Shown here: positions 27,193 through 36,234 of the stretch, one piece after another | Layout: each line of letters begins with the position of its first letter | Numbering within the stretch: position 1 is the stretch's first letter | Origin: SZUA-430 sp964483585 | GTDB lineage: Bacteria; Pseudomonadota; Alphaproteobacteria; Micropepsales; Micropepsaceae | Reading direction: 5' to 3' | Length of the DNA: 64,000 nucleotides | Assembly: GCA_964483585.1 (NCBI GenBank) | Contig: CAZABH010000013.1 | Coordinates: 1 to 64,000 of the forward strand | The notes under the pieces: model-generated | Told to the model about the DNA's origin: nothing | Seen by the model: only the letters and a program-made list of their open reading frames with translations | Database searches by the model: none | Made by a program: the position numbers and the translations under genes

Positions 27193-27633
27193 ATGGGCAT
27201 CCCCTTCCTCCACAGGTTCAGAGCATCCTCGGGACAGACCCCTTTTGAAGCCAAGGCCCTCTCCCAGGCCAGCTGCGACTGGCCGCTGAGCCTTGTGGGT
27301 ACGCAAGGCCCTCAATTGCTGACCTTCAGCATCATCGGTTTGGGCGAAACGGCACCCAGCGGTGCCGGCGTGTTCATCTATGCCCGCCGGGATGTCAGCG
27401 GCCAATGGCAGGCACTGTACATCGGGGAGACCTCGGACCTGCGAAACAGGTTGTCGTTCAACGAGATAGCCGCGGATGCATTGATGTCGGGCGCCACCGA
27501 CATCCACGTCCTCCTGACCGGTAACGACACTGGCGCCCGGCGGGAAACCTGCGAACAAATGATACGGGTAAACCGCCCCACGCTGAACGAAGTGCCCGGA
27601 ACCACAGGGTCCCGACGGGGCAACGCGGCCTGA
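27193..27633 (+). CDS. GIY-YIG nuclease-superfamily protein
   Basis: 146 residues. After about 55 N-terminal residues comes GVFIYARRD, standing for the GIY strand, then ALYIGETSDLRNRL with YIG and the conserved Arg. ATDIHVLL follows, and a Glu in GARRETCEQMIR can serve as the metal-binding residue, ending with an Asn in RPTLNE. The set of key residues appears intact, although the first motif is divergent. Small GIY-YIG proteins of this kind have no assigned role; DNA repair or restriction are possible. The stop is next to the mucR stop on the opposite strand, one base apart. Confidence 0.7.
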   Translation: MGIPFLHRFRASSGQTPFEAKALSQASCDWPLSLVGTQGPQLLTFSIIGLGETAPSGAGVFIYARRDVSGQWQALYIGETSDLRNRLSFNEIAADALMSGATDIHVLLTGNDTGARRETCEQMIRVNRPTLNEVPGTTGSRRGNAA

Positions 27634-27634
27634 C

Positions 27635-28048
27635 CTAACTCCTTTTTCCGGCTCGCCGCTTGCCTAAACCAATCTTCTTGGCCAACTGGGATCTGTGCTC
27701 CGCGTAATTCGGCGCCACCATGGGATAGTCATGCGGCAACCCCCACTTGGCACGGTATTCCTCAGGTGTCATGCCGTAAGCCGAACGAAGATGTCGCCTC
27801 AGGGACTTGAAGCGCAATCCATCCTCAAGACAAACGATATAAGCGTCCGTGACCGACCGCTTGATGGGAACAGCAGGCCGCTCGGTTGAACCAGACAGGG
27901 ATTCCCCACGCCGTCCCGCCAGGGACATCAGCGCCATCCGCACATGCCCGATGAGCCCGGGGATCTCGCTCGCAGCCACGGCATTGTTGGACAGGAATGC
28001 GGTGACGATCAGGACCGCTTGCTCAGTAAGGCGTTCATCGCTTGGCAC
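27635..28048 (-). CDS. mucR: MucR/Ros-family transcriptional regulator
   Basis: 137 residues, usual for the family. MucR/Ros proteins are zinc-finger, H-NS-like repressors that bind AT-rich DNA and control envelope polysaccharide, motility and cell-cycle genes in alphaproteobacteria. The core is plain: RSVTDAYIVCLEDGLRFKSL, RRHLRSAYGMTPEEYRAKWGLP and DYPMVAPNYAEHRSQLAKKIGLG. The N-terminal helix (LTEQAVLIVTAFLSNNAV) is the oligomerisation part. No in-frame ATG exists near the N-terminus; the start is GTG 28048. Divergent from the PH-domain pair. Confidence 0.93.
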   Translation of the reverse strand: MPSDERLTEQAVLIVTAFLSNNAVAASEIPGLIGHVRMALMSLAGRRGESLSGSTERPAVPIKRSVTDAYIVCLEDGLRFKSLRRHLRSAYGMTPEEYRAKWGLPHDYPMVAPNYAEHRSQLAKKIGLGKRRAGKRS

Positions 28049-28194
28049 AACAACCCAAACCCATCTGACGAGGTCTTCAGGATTTAGAGAAAACGGGTCA
28101 AGCCTTCAAGCGTGCGCGCCGGAAAATGTCCCCGCAGCCCAAACAAGCATCCCTGTGACTTGCCCGGATATCACTGAAGACCTATGTCTCGCGC

Positions 28195-28737
28195 ATGATC
28201 GATGGGACCACGCCCGAACACTCAGCCCCCTTGGCAACACCAGAGCCAACGGAACAACCCGAGGGGCCAAACGGCCTGCGCCCTGTTCATCCCTCATTTG
28301 AGCGGGTTCTGCGCATCAACTTGCTGCTGGCTGGGGCACCCATAGCCGCTCTCGTCGCTGCGGTAGACCATCTGTGGATCGCAGAGGCAAACGGACCTGT
28401 ATGGCTCCTCACATCCGTCGCAATGATCGCCTATGCAGCGGTATCGGCTCTGGTCCCTCAGCGAAGATACCGACATATGGGATACAAGCTGGGCCGGGAC
28501 ACGCTGCAGGTCGCACGTGGCTATCTTGTCCGGGTCGATACGATCGTGCCGTTCGTTCGCGTGCAGCATATCGACCTGCGACAGGGACCGTTCGAGCGTC
28601 TCTACGGGCTATCAGGACTTGTCGTACATACATCAGGCACCCTGAACAGCACCGTCACCTTGTCTGGCCTGCCGACCGAAACGGCCGCCCGAATGCGTGA
28701 CACGATCCGCGCCCACATCCAATCCGACTTCGCATGA
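28195..28737 (+). CDS. PH-domain (bPH2) membrane protein, YdbS-like
   Basis: 180 residues. After a Pro/Glu-rich tail it has two membrane helices (about 41-60 and 68-86), then a bacterial PH domain with YKLGRDTLQVARGYLVRVDTIVPFVRVQHIDLRQGPFERLYGL, which is the YdbS pattern. YdbS/YdbT pairs are widespread; their biochemical role is not established. ATGA overlap with the next gene marks a two-gene operon. Confidence 0.9.
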   Translation: MIDGTTPEHSAPLATPEPTEQPEGPNGLRPVHPSFERVLRINLLLAGAPIAALVAAVDHLWIAEANGPVWLLTSVAMIAYAAVSALVPQRRYRHMGYKLGRDTLQVARGYLVRVDTIVPFVRVQHIDLRQGPFERLYGLSGLVVHTSGTLNSTVTLSGLPTETAARMRDTIRAHIQSDFA

Positions 28738-30236
28738 CGTCCCCGGAGGCGGACCAGGACAGATGGCGCCAATTGTCGCCACGCACGCTGTGGCTCGAAG
28801 CATTGCGCGTTGGCCCACGATCAGTGCAACTGCTGCCAACAATTGTCATTGTCGGTGTCGCAACAAGCTGGGTCTATGCGGCCCCGGCCCTTTTGGCGCT
28901 GCTGCTGCTGGGCTTCGGCTATGCCTGGCTCGCCTGGCGCAATTTCCGCTGGCGCATTACAACGAATGCAGTGGTGATCGAGAACGGCATCCTTGCGCGG
29001 CAACACCGCACGATCCCCTTCGACCGCATCCAGGACGTCAGCATTGAGCAGGGGCTCGTGGCACGCGCGCTCGAAATTGCAAAGGTCGGCTTCGAGACCG
29101 GCGCCTCAAGCGCAACCACCCCCAGCAACGAAGCCGGCCTTGACTCGATCAGCATCGCTGATGCAGAAGCCCTGCGCCAGACCATAAGAAGCTGGCGCGA
29201 TGACCCGCACGCATCTCCAGCAGCACATCAGCCCGCATCCGGCCCCGCGAGCGACACGACACTCTTCAAACTGTCGCGACGCGATTTGCTTCTGTCCGGG
29301 GTGTTCAATTTCTCCCTTGTCGCACTGGGTCTTGCTTACGCCGCGACGCAGTGGCTTGCAGACCTTTTTCTCATAGACCTCTCGGACCCCAAGCTTGTCC
29401 TGGACCTTGCCCGGGAGAACGGTGTGGACGCCTATGTCGAGGCAAATCAGTGGATCATCGCGACAATGGCCGCAGCGGCTCTCGTTCTCGTCGGCGTTGC
29501 GACAGGGCTGGTCCAAACGACCCTGCGAGATTGGAACTTCCAGCTGAGCCTGGGCCCGCGTGCCTATCGGCGCATCAGAGGGTTGACCACACGCTCGGAC
29601 GTCGCAATCCCCATCTCCCGCATCCAGTCGGCAATCCTTGGAACAGGACCCATCCGCCGCATTTGGGGGTGGCACGAATTGCGCGTACGCAGCCTGGCCT
29701 CGGAAAGAGACAACGCATTCGACCATCAACTGGTTACCTTCGCGAGGGTAGAGGTCATCGACAGAGTCTTGCAGCCCCTTGGTCTTTCGCGTCCGGACGA
29801 CGCATTGGTATGGCACACGCCGGATCTCAGAGTGCAGGCTCTACCCGGAACGCTTGCGGGTCTCTTGCTGGGCGTGATCGGAATTCTGGTTGCCTCTTAT
29901 GATCGCTGGGAGGGCCCCCCTATGCTGATCCTGTCGGGCCTCACTTTCATGTACACAGCCATGATCGCCGGCTGCCAGCGTTGGGCCGAGAGCGGGACCA
30001 CGCTCTACCTGCGGCGTGGATGGTGGCAGCAGCGGTTGACCATCCTGCCATTCGCAAGCGTCCAAAGCGCCAATATCAGCCATGGTCCACTGCTGCGCAG
30101 CATCGAATGCGTCCGCCTCGAGCTTGGCGTCCCCGGTGTCACGGTTTACGGCACAAACACAATCGTAGCCATGCCACCCGCCATGGCAGAAGATCTGCGC
30201 TTGCGCATCCTGTCAGGGCAGACACGCCGTTGCTGA
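28734..30236 (+). CDS. PH-domain (bPH2) membrane protein, YdbT-like
   Basis: 500 residues with three bPH2 repeats separated by helix pairs, as in YdbT. Repeat 1: ITTNAVVIENGILARQHRTIPFDRIQDVSIEQGLVARAL. Repeat 2: GLTTRSDVAIPISRIQSAILGTGPIRRIWG. Repeat 3: LYLRRGWWQQRLTILPFASVQSANISHGPLLRSI. Membrane helices lie near residues 35-60, 178-206, 240-262 and 370-410. Works with the overlapping YdbS-like gene, presumably as an inner-membrane complex. Confidence 0.9.
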   Translation: MTSPEADQDRWRQLSPRTLWLEALRVGPRSVQLLPTIVIVGVATSWVYAAPALLALLLLGFGYAWLAWRNFRWRITTNAVVIENGILARQHRTIPFDRIQDVSIEQGLVARALEIAKVGFETGASSATTPSNEAGLDSISIADAEALRQTIRSWRDDPHASPAAHQPASGPASDTTLFKLSRRDLLLSGVFNFSLVALGLAYAATQWLADLFLIDLSDPKLVLDLARENGVDAYVEANQWIIATMAAAALVLVGVATGLVQTTLRDWNFQLSLGPRAYRRIRGLTTRSDVAIPISRIQSAILGTGPIRRIWGWHELRVRSLASERDNAFDHQLVTFARVEVIDRVLQPLGLSRPDDALVWHTPDLRVQALPGTLAGLLLGVIGILVASYDRWEGPPMLILSGLTFMYTAMIAGCQRWAESGTTLYLRRGWWQQRLTILPFASVQSANISHGPLLRSIECVRLELGVPGVTVYGTNTIVAMPPAMAEDLRLRILSGQTRRC

Positions 30237-30361
30237 CAACCATGGCCGTTGACCGTTTGCCCCGGTGATTGCGCGCGTGCCCCTGCGGCACTGGCAAACA
30301 AGAGGCGCCCTCACCGCTTTTGCTTGAGGTGAGGCAAATGCATCAGCTAACACTGACCACT

Positions 30362-30379
30362 ATGGCCGAGCCCGGCCAT
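30362..30379 (+). other. Hairpin in the leader of the antiporter gene
   Basis: A perfect 7-bp stem (ATGGCCG/CGGCCAT) with a 4-base loop lies 26 bases before the ATG at 30406. Another dyad (CCTCACC/GGTGAGG, 12-base loop) lies upstream at about 30313-30338. The 170-base leader is therefore structured; I could not match it to a known riboswitch. Confidence 0.35.
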
Positions 30380-30405
30380 TTCGACATGCCAGACAGGTGA
30401 AATCG

Positions 30406-31854
30406 ATGCCGTTCGCAAGGTCATTCCTCTCCTCGGTTGCTCGCAAAACTGCTTGGACCAGCATCGCGCTTTGTGTCGCCTCCAGCCCGGCGCTCGCGGC
30501 GGGTGAGGCTCACCTCGATGGCGCATCCCTCGGAGTGATCTGGGCCGTACCCTTCATCGGCCTGCTGCTGTCGATTGCGGTGATGCCTCTGGCGGCGCCT
30601 CATTTCTGGCATCACCATTATGGAAAAATTTCACTGGCATGGGCGATCGCATTCCTCGCACCGTTCGCGCTGCTGTACGGGACCGGACTGGCGACATACG
30701 AGCTCGCGCATGTGCTGCTGCTCGAATACATCCCGTTCATCAGCGTCTTGTTCGCGCTCTATACGATCTCGGGCGGCGTGCTGCTCGAAGGCAGGATCAA
30801 AGGCTCGGCACTCAACAACACCGGGCTCCTCGCGACTGGAACGGCCATCGCGAGCATTACCGGGACAACAGGTGCCTCGGTACTACTGATCAGGCCCGTG
30901 CTGCGCGCTAATGCCGGTCGTCGCTATAACGTGCATGTCGTGGTCTTCTTCATCTTCCTTGTCTCGAACATCGGTGGCTCGCTGACACCACTTGGAGATC
31001 CCCCGCTCTATATCGGGTTCCTGAAGGGCGTCGATTTCTTCTGGCCCATGGAATTCATGTTCTTGAAGACCCTGTTTCTCGCAGCAGTGCTGCTCGCAGT
31101 CTTCTTTTTGCTCGACAGCTTCCTGTACGCCCGGGAGGGAAACAAAAAGGAAGAGCCCGCTGATGCCGCTCCCACACCGGTGCGCCTCAAGGGCTATGTC
31201 AACATCGTGCTTCTGGTTGCTGTTATCGGCGTGATCCTGGCTTCGGCATTCTGGAAAACCGACCTGCATCTCGTGATCGCCGGCGTGCATGTGGACGCAC
31301 CGAACATCGTGCGCGTGCTTGCCTTGCTGGGGCTGGCCGCGATTTCGATGCTGTTGACACCTATCGAGTATCGCAAGGGCAATGATTTCACATGGGGCCC
31401 CATTGCAGAAGTCGCGAAACTCTTCGTCGGCATCTTCATCACGATCGTACCTGTGATTGCGATGCTGAAAGCTGGCGACAAGGGGGCTTTCGCGTCGGTC
31501 CTCGCCCTCATCACCAACCCTGACGGCACACCCAACAATGTGATGTATTTCTGGCTGACAGGCATTCTGTCCGGCTTCCTTGATAACGCGCCGACCTATC
31601 TTGTCTTCTTCAACGCGGCCGGCGGCGACCCGGTCACACTGATGGGGGCCATGTCGACAACGCTCGTTGCCATTTCCGCAGGTGCCGTCTTCATGGGCGC
31701 AATGACCTACATCGGCAACGCGCCCAACTTCATGGTCAAGGCCATCGCTGAAGAATCCGGCGTTCGCATGCCAAGCTTTTTTGGCTTCATGCTGTGGTCT
31801 TGCGCATTCCTGCTGCCATGCTTCGCTGTCATGACGTTGGTGTTTTTCGTCTGA
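30406..31854 (+). CDS. NhaD/CitM-type sodium:proton antiporter
   Basis: 482 residues, about 11-12 membrane helices. The segments SITGTTGASVLLIRPVLRAN, NIGGSLTPLGDPPLYIGFLKG and SGFLDNAPTYLVFFN are hallmarks of the ion-transporter superfamily members related to NhaD, which exchange sodium or lithium for protons; some relatives carry citrate or arsenite. An N-terminal cleavable-looking segment (SIALCVASSPALAAGEAH) precedes the first helix. ATG 30406 has AGGTGA 6 bases upstream; a GTG at 30397 is in frame. A hairpin terminator candidate follows at 31873-31895. Confidence 0.88.
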   Translation: MPFARSFLSSVARKTAWTSIALCVASSPALAAGEAHLDGASLGVIWAVPFIGLLLSIAVMPLAAPHFWHHHYGKISLAWAIAFLAPFALLYGTGLATYELAHVLLLEYIPFISVLFALYTISGGVLLEGRIKGSALNNTGLLATGTAIASITGTTGASVLLIRPVLRANAGRRYNVHVVVFFIFLVSNIGGSLTPLGDPPLYIGFLKGVDFFWPMEFMFLKTLFLAAVLLAVFFLLDSFLYAREGNKKEEPADAAPTPVRLKGYVNIVLLVAVIGVILASAFWKTDLHLVIAGVHVDAPNIVRVLALLGLAAISMLLTPIEYRKGNDFTWGPIAEVAKLFVGIFITIVPVIAMLKAGDKGAFASVLALITNPDGTPNNVMYFWLTGILSGFLDNAPTYLVFFNAAGGDPVTLMGAMSTTLVAISAGAVFMGAMTYIGNAPNFMVKAIAEESGVRMPSFFGFMLWSCAFLLPCFAVMTLVFFV

Positions 31855-31872
31855 CGAACACCAGACATGCGC

Positions 31873-31895
31873 GCAGGACGGGCACCCCGTCCTGC
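31873..31895 (+). terminator. Hairpin downstream of the antiporter gene
   Basis: A perfect 10-bp GC-rich stem (GCAGGACGGG/CCCGTCCTGC) with a 3-base loop, 18 bases after the stop. No T run follows, so Rho-independent termination is uncertain; it may stabilise the mRNA end. Confidence 0.5.
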
Positions 31896-32041
31896 AGCTG
31901 ATACGTGCAGGAGCAAATCCCAAGCACTGCGTGCGGGCGGTTGGGTTTTTCACCCGCCGCATGTGGCGATTATGCTCGACCGAAGAATGGCGCATGCTAG
32001 CATTCCTGTCATCGAAGCCCTGCACAGTCGAGCCGATCCCC

Positions 32042-32971
32042 ATGCTGAACCGGACCATCCTTGCCGCAACATTGCTTTCGCTAACCGTCGCACCGACCGC
32101 GCTGGCCAGCGACCGCTATGCCGATCCCCAAGGCCGCTTCATCGTGACCGTGCCGGCCGATTGGGAGGCCGGGAAACCGGAAAGCCATAAAGTGGCCCTC
32201 GTCATGGCACGCCAAACAGGCAACGAGATTTTGGGCGCCTGTGTGGTTGTGGTGACCGAGACCCCACAGACCACCAGCCGTGAGCAACCGGAAATCACGC
32301 AGGCCATGACGGCAATGCTGACAAAGGAATTCTGGATCGCAACCTACAAGGCGCAAGGCGCTCAGGACATCAGCGTCTCGCAACTGGGCGTACGCGACAA
32401 CGCTGGCCGTAAAGTCCATTTCGTCCACTCCGAGTTTACAACGCGGGGTGAAGACGGAAGCACACAGCGCATGCAAGCCCAGGAAGAGGTCCACGCCGTG
32501 CCCGGTCGCACCCACGACATCGGCTGCATCGCAAGGAAGGAAAAATTCAGCCTTGCGAAGGCGGATTTCGACATCATCCACCGATCCTACACGCCCCAAT
32601 CAGGCCTCATCGCACGCGCGCCCGAGCCTGCCCAAGGACAATCCATGCTGACACTCTTTGCCAACGCTGGCTTTGACGGCATGGCTCGTGTCGTCAAAGG
32701 TGAAACGCCCAATATCACTCACGTGTCATGGCCTGCGGTCTCTGGAAGCGCCGTCGTTCACGGATATGGCGAATGGCAGGTCTGCGAAGGACCAAACTTT
32801 ACAGGTGTCTGCATGACATTGAACGGCCCGGTCTCGGCAGCGACCAGCACGGCGTTGCGCATAGGATCTGTTCGCCCCGTGGCCTCGGCCGACCCGCTGC
32901 GAGGACTGGGCAATGCCATCGCAACCGACTCGATGGCGGCCCTCTCCGAGGCCTTGAGACGGCTGCGTTGA
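32042..32971 (+). CDS. Exported protein with C-terminal beta/gamma-crystallin-like motif
   Basis: 309 residues. A Sec signal peptide ends at about residue 22 (SLTVAPTALAS). Residues 23-190 form a domain like those of secreted stress-binding proteins (YADPQGRFIVTVPADWEAG). The last third carries GYGEWQVCEGPNFTGVCMTL, matching the Greek-key signature of crystallins or peptidase-inhibitor I36 proteins (aromatic-x4-F-x-G), with a likely disulfide between its two Cys. Function unknown. ATG 32042 is chosen to place the signal peptide at the start; the frame is open from 31931. Confidence 0.72.
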   Translation: MLNRTILAATLLSLTVAPTALASDRYADPQGRFIVTVPADWEAGKPESHKVALVMARQTGNEILGACVVVVTETPQTTSREQPEITQAMTAMLTKEFWIATYKAQGAQDISVSQLGVRDNAGRKVHFVHSEFTTRGEDGSTQRMQAQEEVHAVPGRTHDIGCIARKEKFSLAKADFDIIHRSYTPQSGLIARAPEPAQGQSMLTLFANAGFDGMARVVKGETPNITHVSWPAVSGSAVVHGYGEWQVCEGPNFTGVCMTLNGPVSAATSTALRIGSVRPVASADPLRGLGNAIATDSMAALSEALRRLR

Positions 32972-33150
32972 CCACATTGCGTGCGGAACACCCTTTACTT
33001 TAAGGCGTGTGTCGCGGAACACAGCGGATGGATAACCATTCGTCAACAATCTGCCACTAGGGTTAAGGAACTCTTTCCTGTAGGCTCTCACATACACGCA
33101 TTGGTTGCGAAAGAACTAATGTCGTCACGAGAGATGTGGATTCGAACCCC

Positions 33151-34617
33151 ATGCTGGCATACGAAGAACTAAAGGGCTCGTCCGGTCGCCAGATCTTTTT
33201 CAGGCCGCAGCGCTTTGCGGCGAACGAGCTTTTCCCGGATACCCCGCCAAAGGTGATGCTCCACGGGCTCGAGTTCCGCCTGTCAAACCTAAGCCTCACC
33301 GGCGCCAGCGTGAATGCCAACCAGACGGTGGAGATAGACTTCACCGAAGGCGACATCATCCCGATCGATGTAAAACAGGCAGGCCTTTCCATCATGGAGA
33401 GCCGGGCCCGCGTGGTGCGCAGCGAGCGTCACCCTTTCGGAACGCGCGTAGCGATACAGTTCATCGACGGCACGGTCGACTTCAACGCCTTGCTGAGCCG
33501 CAATGCAAAGGCGCGCATATCACAGCAACTGCGCCTCCTGGACCCGACGGCCAGCATGGCAGTCCCGGCAGACTATCGCGCACATTGCGCAGACGTCCTG
33601 CACTTCCTGCGGAGCTATCGTGCGGTGATCGACGCAAGCCAGCACGCCATGCCGGGCCGCAAGAGTGGCCTTAGCGCCGACACAACTTACGAAATGTGCG
33701 AGACCGCAATCATACCCCAGTGGCGCAAACTGTGGCTGTCCGGCAACCAGATGGTCGAAGGCGCCATGGCAGACAAGAACCTGCTCGACGCCATGAAGGC
33801 CTATACCGAGGCGGTGCTCACACCGGAATTCTGCCACGGCCCCGTCTGGTGGCGCAGCTATCGCAAACCGGCGGGATACCCCGGCGATTTCGAAATCATG
33901 AACTATGTCTATGACTGGCAACGCGAGGGGGAGGATGTCTACGGACAATTGCTCCACCGCGTCGGCCTTGACGTGTCCGAGTGCATTGCATCCCGGATGG
34001 AAGTGGTAAGGCGCGAGATCCGCAAGACAGTCGAAGACCTCTCCGAGCGAGGCGGCGCGCGCATCGTCAGCCTGGGATGCGGCTCGGCACGCGAGGTTCA
34101 GCTACATCTTCAGGACAGCGACGCGCAGGATGCACCCGCCACCTTCACGCTCATCGACCAGGAAGCGAACGCTCTCGCCTACGCCTACGAAAAGTGCCAC
34201 CCACACACCCTGATGAAGAAGCGTCACGCCACGGTGCAGGCACTGAATGTGTCCTTCACCGACGTGCTGCGCGGCGGCAAGTGGCTGGACGACCTAGGGC
34301 CTCAGTCACTCATCTATACAGTCGGGCTTGTTGACTATCTCGTCGACAAGCGGGCACGCGCACTCGCGGAACGCCTCTACGAACGCCTTGAACCCGGCGG
34401 CCTGTTGATTGTTGGAAACATGAACCGGACAGCCCTCAGCAACTTGTGGCCGATGGAATTCATCACCGACTGGCACCTGTATTACCGGACGGAAGAGGAG
34501 ATGCTCGGCTGGACGACGAACATGGCTCACTGCAAAGCCTGGACCGAGTTGGAACCGACAGGGCGTGTGCGATTGCTCTTCGTGCGCAAGATATCCAGCG
34601 CAAAAATGCAGGCCTAG
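33151..34617 (+). CDS. PilZ-like domain fused to class I SAM-dependent methyltransferase
   Basis: 488 residues. The N-terminal 115 residues resemble PilZ: an Arg pair in FRPQRF, NxSxxG in NLSLTGA and HPFGTRVAIQFIDG. A helical middle contains FCHGPVWWRSYRKPAGYPGDFEIMNYVYD. The C-terminal methyltransferase has motif I ARIVSLGCGSAREVQ, an acidic motif II in TLIDQEAN and a late GGLLIVGNM. Proteins of this make-up are sometimes annotated as extracellular-factor (3-hydroxypalmitate methyl ester) synthesis proteins; that name is from memory and the substrate is unproven. GTG 33136 is an alternative start. Its stop overlaps that of the convergent kinase gene in CTAG. Confidence 0.78.
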   Translation: MLAYEELKGSSGRQIFFRPQRFAANELFPDTPPKVMLHGLEFRLSNLSLTGASVNANQTVEIDFTEGDIIPIDVKQAGLSIMESRARVVRSERHPFGTRVAIQFIDGTVDFNALLSRNAKARISQQLRLLDPTASMAVPADYRAHCADVLHFLRSYRAVIDASQHAMPGRKSGLSADTTYEMCETAIIPQWRKLWLSGNQMVEGAMADKNLLDAMKAYTEAVLTPEFCHGPVWWRSYRKPAGYPGDFEIMNYVYDWQREGEDVYGQLLHRVGLDVSECIASRMEVVRREIRKTVEDLSERGGARIVSLGCGSAREVQLHLQDSDAQDAPATFTLIDQEANALAYAYEKCHPHTLMKKRHATVQALNVSFTDVLRGGKWLDDLGPQSLIYTVGLVDYLVDKRARALAERLYERLEPGGLLIVGNMNRTALSNLWPMEFITDWHLYYRTEEEMLGWTTNMAHCKAWTELEPTGRVRLLFVRKISSAKMQA

Positions 34618-36050
34618 GCAAGATCGAGCGTACGGCTATAGGGCTCCTCTTCTTGTCCCTCGTCGAGGCGCGACGGCGGCAAGGTCACGCAGACGATCGT
34701 GCCAGCCCCCACTGCGCTCTCTATGGTCAGCGCTCCCTCGTGCAACTCCATGACCTTCAGCGCAAACGAAAGGCCAAGCCCCGCCCCACCATGCGAGCGG
34801 CTCAACGCACGCTCCACCTGCTCAAACGGTCGCAAGACGCGCTCGATATGCTCGGGCGGAATGCCAATCCCCGTATCACGCACGGTAATCCTGATACCTG
34901 CATGACCATCAGCCGTCACTTGCACGGCGACATGACCGCCTGACGGCGTGAACTTGACCGCGTTGGATACGATGTTCAGCAGGACTTGACGCAGCAGGCG
35001 CTGATCCCCGCGGGCCGTAACACTCCCGCCCGGCAATTCGACATTCAGTTCAAGCCCGGCCTCAAGGGCCTGCCCCGCGAGTTGCGCATGCACCGAACCG
35101 ACCAATTCTCCAAGGTCGAAAACCTGCTCGCGAATGACCAGCTGGCCAGACTCGGCGCGCGCCAGATCAAGAATGTCATTGATGATGGTCAGGAGATGCT
35201 TGCCACTGAGATGTATGTCGGTCGCATAGTCCATGTACTTGGGCGAGCCAACAGGCCCCAGGTACTCCTGCCGAATGATCTCAGAGAATCCGATGATTGC
35301 GTTCAATGGCGTGCGCAGCTCATGGCTCATATTGGTCAGGAATTCGCTCTTTGCGCGGTTCGCGGCCTCTGCCCGGTCGAGCAGAACCTGCATCACGGCA
35401 TTCTTTTCCTCGATGATTTTCTGGTCGACATAGTGGTCCCGCGAATGCATGTCGAGCATGTAGGTGCACACGACACCAACGCCGCACGACATCACCAGGA
35501 AGAAATTGTTCGAGACAAAATCCACAGCAGGTATCGGATTAAAAAACAAACTTACGACCTGATAGGCTATGAGGATTACAAGTGTCGAAGTGAGACCATA
35601 GAAGTATCGAACGCCAAGCATCCCACCGGCATATATGACGACCATGATCAGTCCCGCATAATAGCGGCTGGCCTCGGCCTGCGGCAGCACCGCGAGCATG
35701 ACAATCACGCCAAGCCCGCAGACGAGAGCAGACGCCACCAGTGATATCTGGAGATATGGACGGAACCCCCTTGCAAACGATAGGGCAAGAATGACAGCGA
35801 GGACCGGAATAACCACACCAAAGCGGACACCCCAGAGCAACGTCACATGATCCCCGCCGATCTGTGCATCGAGGAAACCGAAGATGGAAAAGAGAACGAT
35901 CGCCCCGAGCAGATAGGCGCGCACGTAGGCGATCGACGACGCGTAAGACCATTGCGCAAAGTCGTTTTCGACCTCGGCATTCGAGAACCTGAGGACAATG
36001 CGGTCAAGCTGGAACCGCCCTCGGTTGGTCGCTGAAATCTCTGCGTTCAA
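34614..36050 (-). CDS. Membrane sensor histidine kinase, PleC/DivJ-like core
   Basis: 478 residues. Six membrane helices (about 40-205, as in 7TM/MHYT-less sensors) precede a short coiled linker, the phosphoacceptor domain with His243 in NMSHELRTPLNAIIGFSEII, and the ATPase domain with LLNIVSNAVKFTP, DTGIGIP and GGAGLGLSFAL. YLGPVGSPKYMDYATDIHLSG and NDILDLARAESG resemble the PleC/DivJ/PdhS phosphotransfer region. There is no PAS domain and no fused receiver. No response regulator is adjacent. The start is TTG 36050; no ATG is available within the first 100 residues. Confidence 0.88.
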   Translation of the reverse strand: MNAEISATNRGRFQLDRIVLRFSNAEVENDFAQWSYASSIAYVRAYLLGAIVLFSIFGFLDAQIGGDHVTLLWGVRFGVVIPVLAVILALSFARGFRPYLQISLVASALVCGLGVIVMLAVLPQAEASRYYAGLIMVVIYAGGMLGVRYFYGLTSTLVILIAYQVVSLFFNPIPAVDFVSNNFFLVMSCGVGVVCTYMLDMHSRDHYVDQKIIEEKNAVMQVLLDRAEAANRAKSEFLTNMSHELRTPLNAIIGFSEIIRQEYLGPVGSPKYMDYATDIHLSGKHLLTIINDILDLARAESGQLVIREQVFDLGELVGSVHAQLAGQALEAGLELNVELPGGSVTARGDQRLLRQVLLNIVSNAVKFTPSGGHVAVQVTADGHAGIRITVRDTGIGIPPEHIERVLRPFEQVERALSRSHGGAGLGLSFALKVMELHEGALTIESAVGAGTIVCVTLPPSRLDEGQEEEPYSRTLDLA

Positions 36051-36234
36051 GTTCGACTGCTCAGCAAGCCCGATGTTTGCAAGACGCCATCAGAGTAACG
36101 CAGAGATCTTAAAAGCCTCACAAACCGGGTGGTAGAATTACCAGCCTGTCGATAAGTATTTACCCTTTATTGACTGTCCGCCGGCCATCCAACACCATCG
36201 ATGCGTGGTGATCCGACGCTCGGGGAAAACAGCA

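Noticed and set aside
27193..28048. A toxin-antitoxin or defence pair formed by the GIY-YIG gene and mucR
   Set aside because: The genes are convergent, MucR is a known global regulator, and nothing else in the region suggests a defence system.
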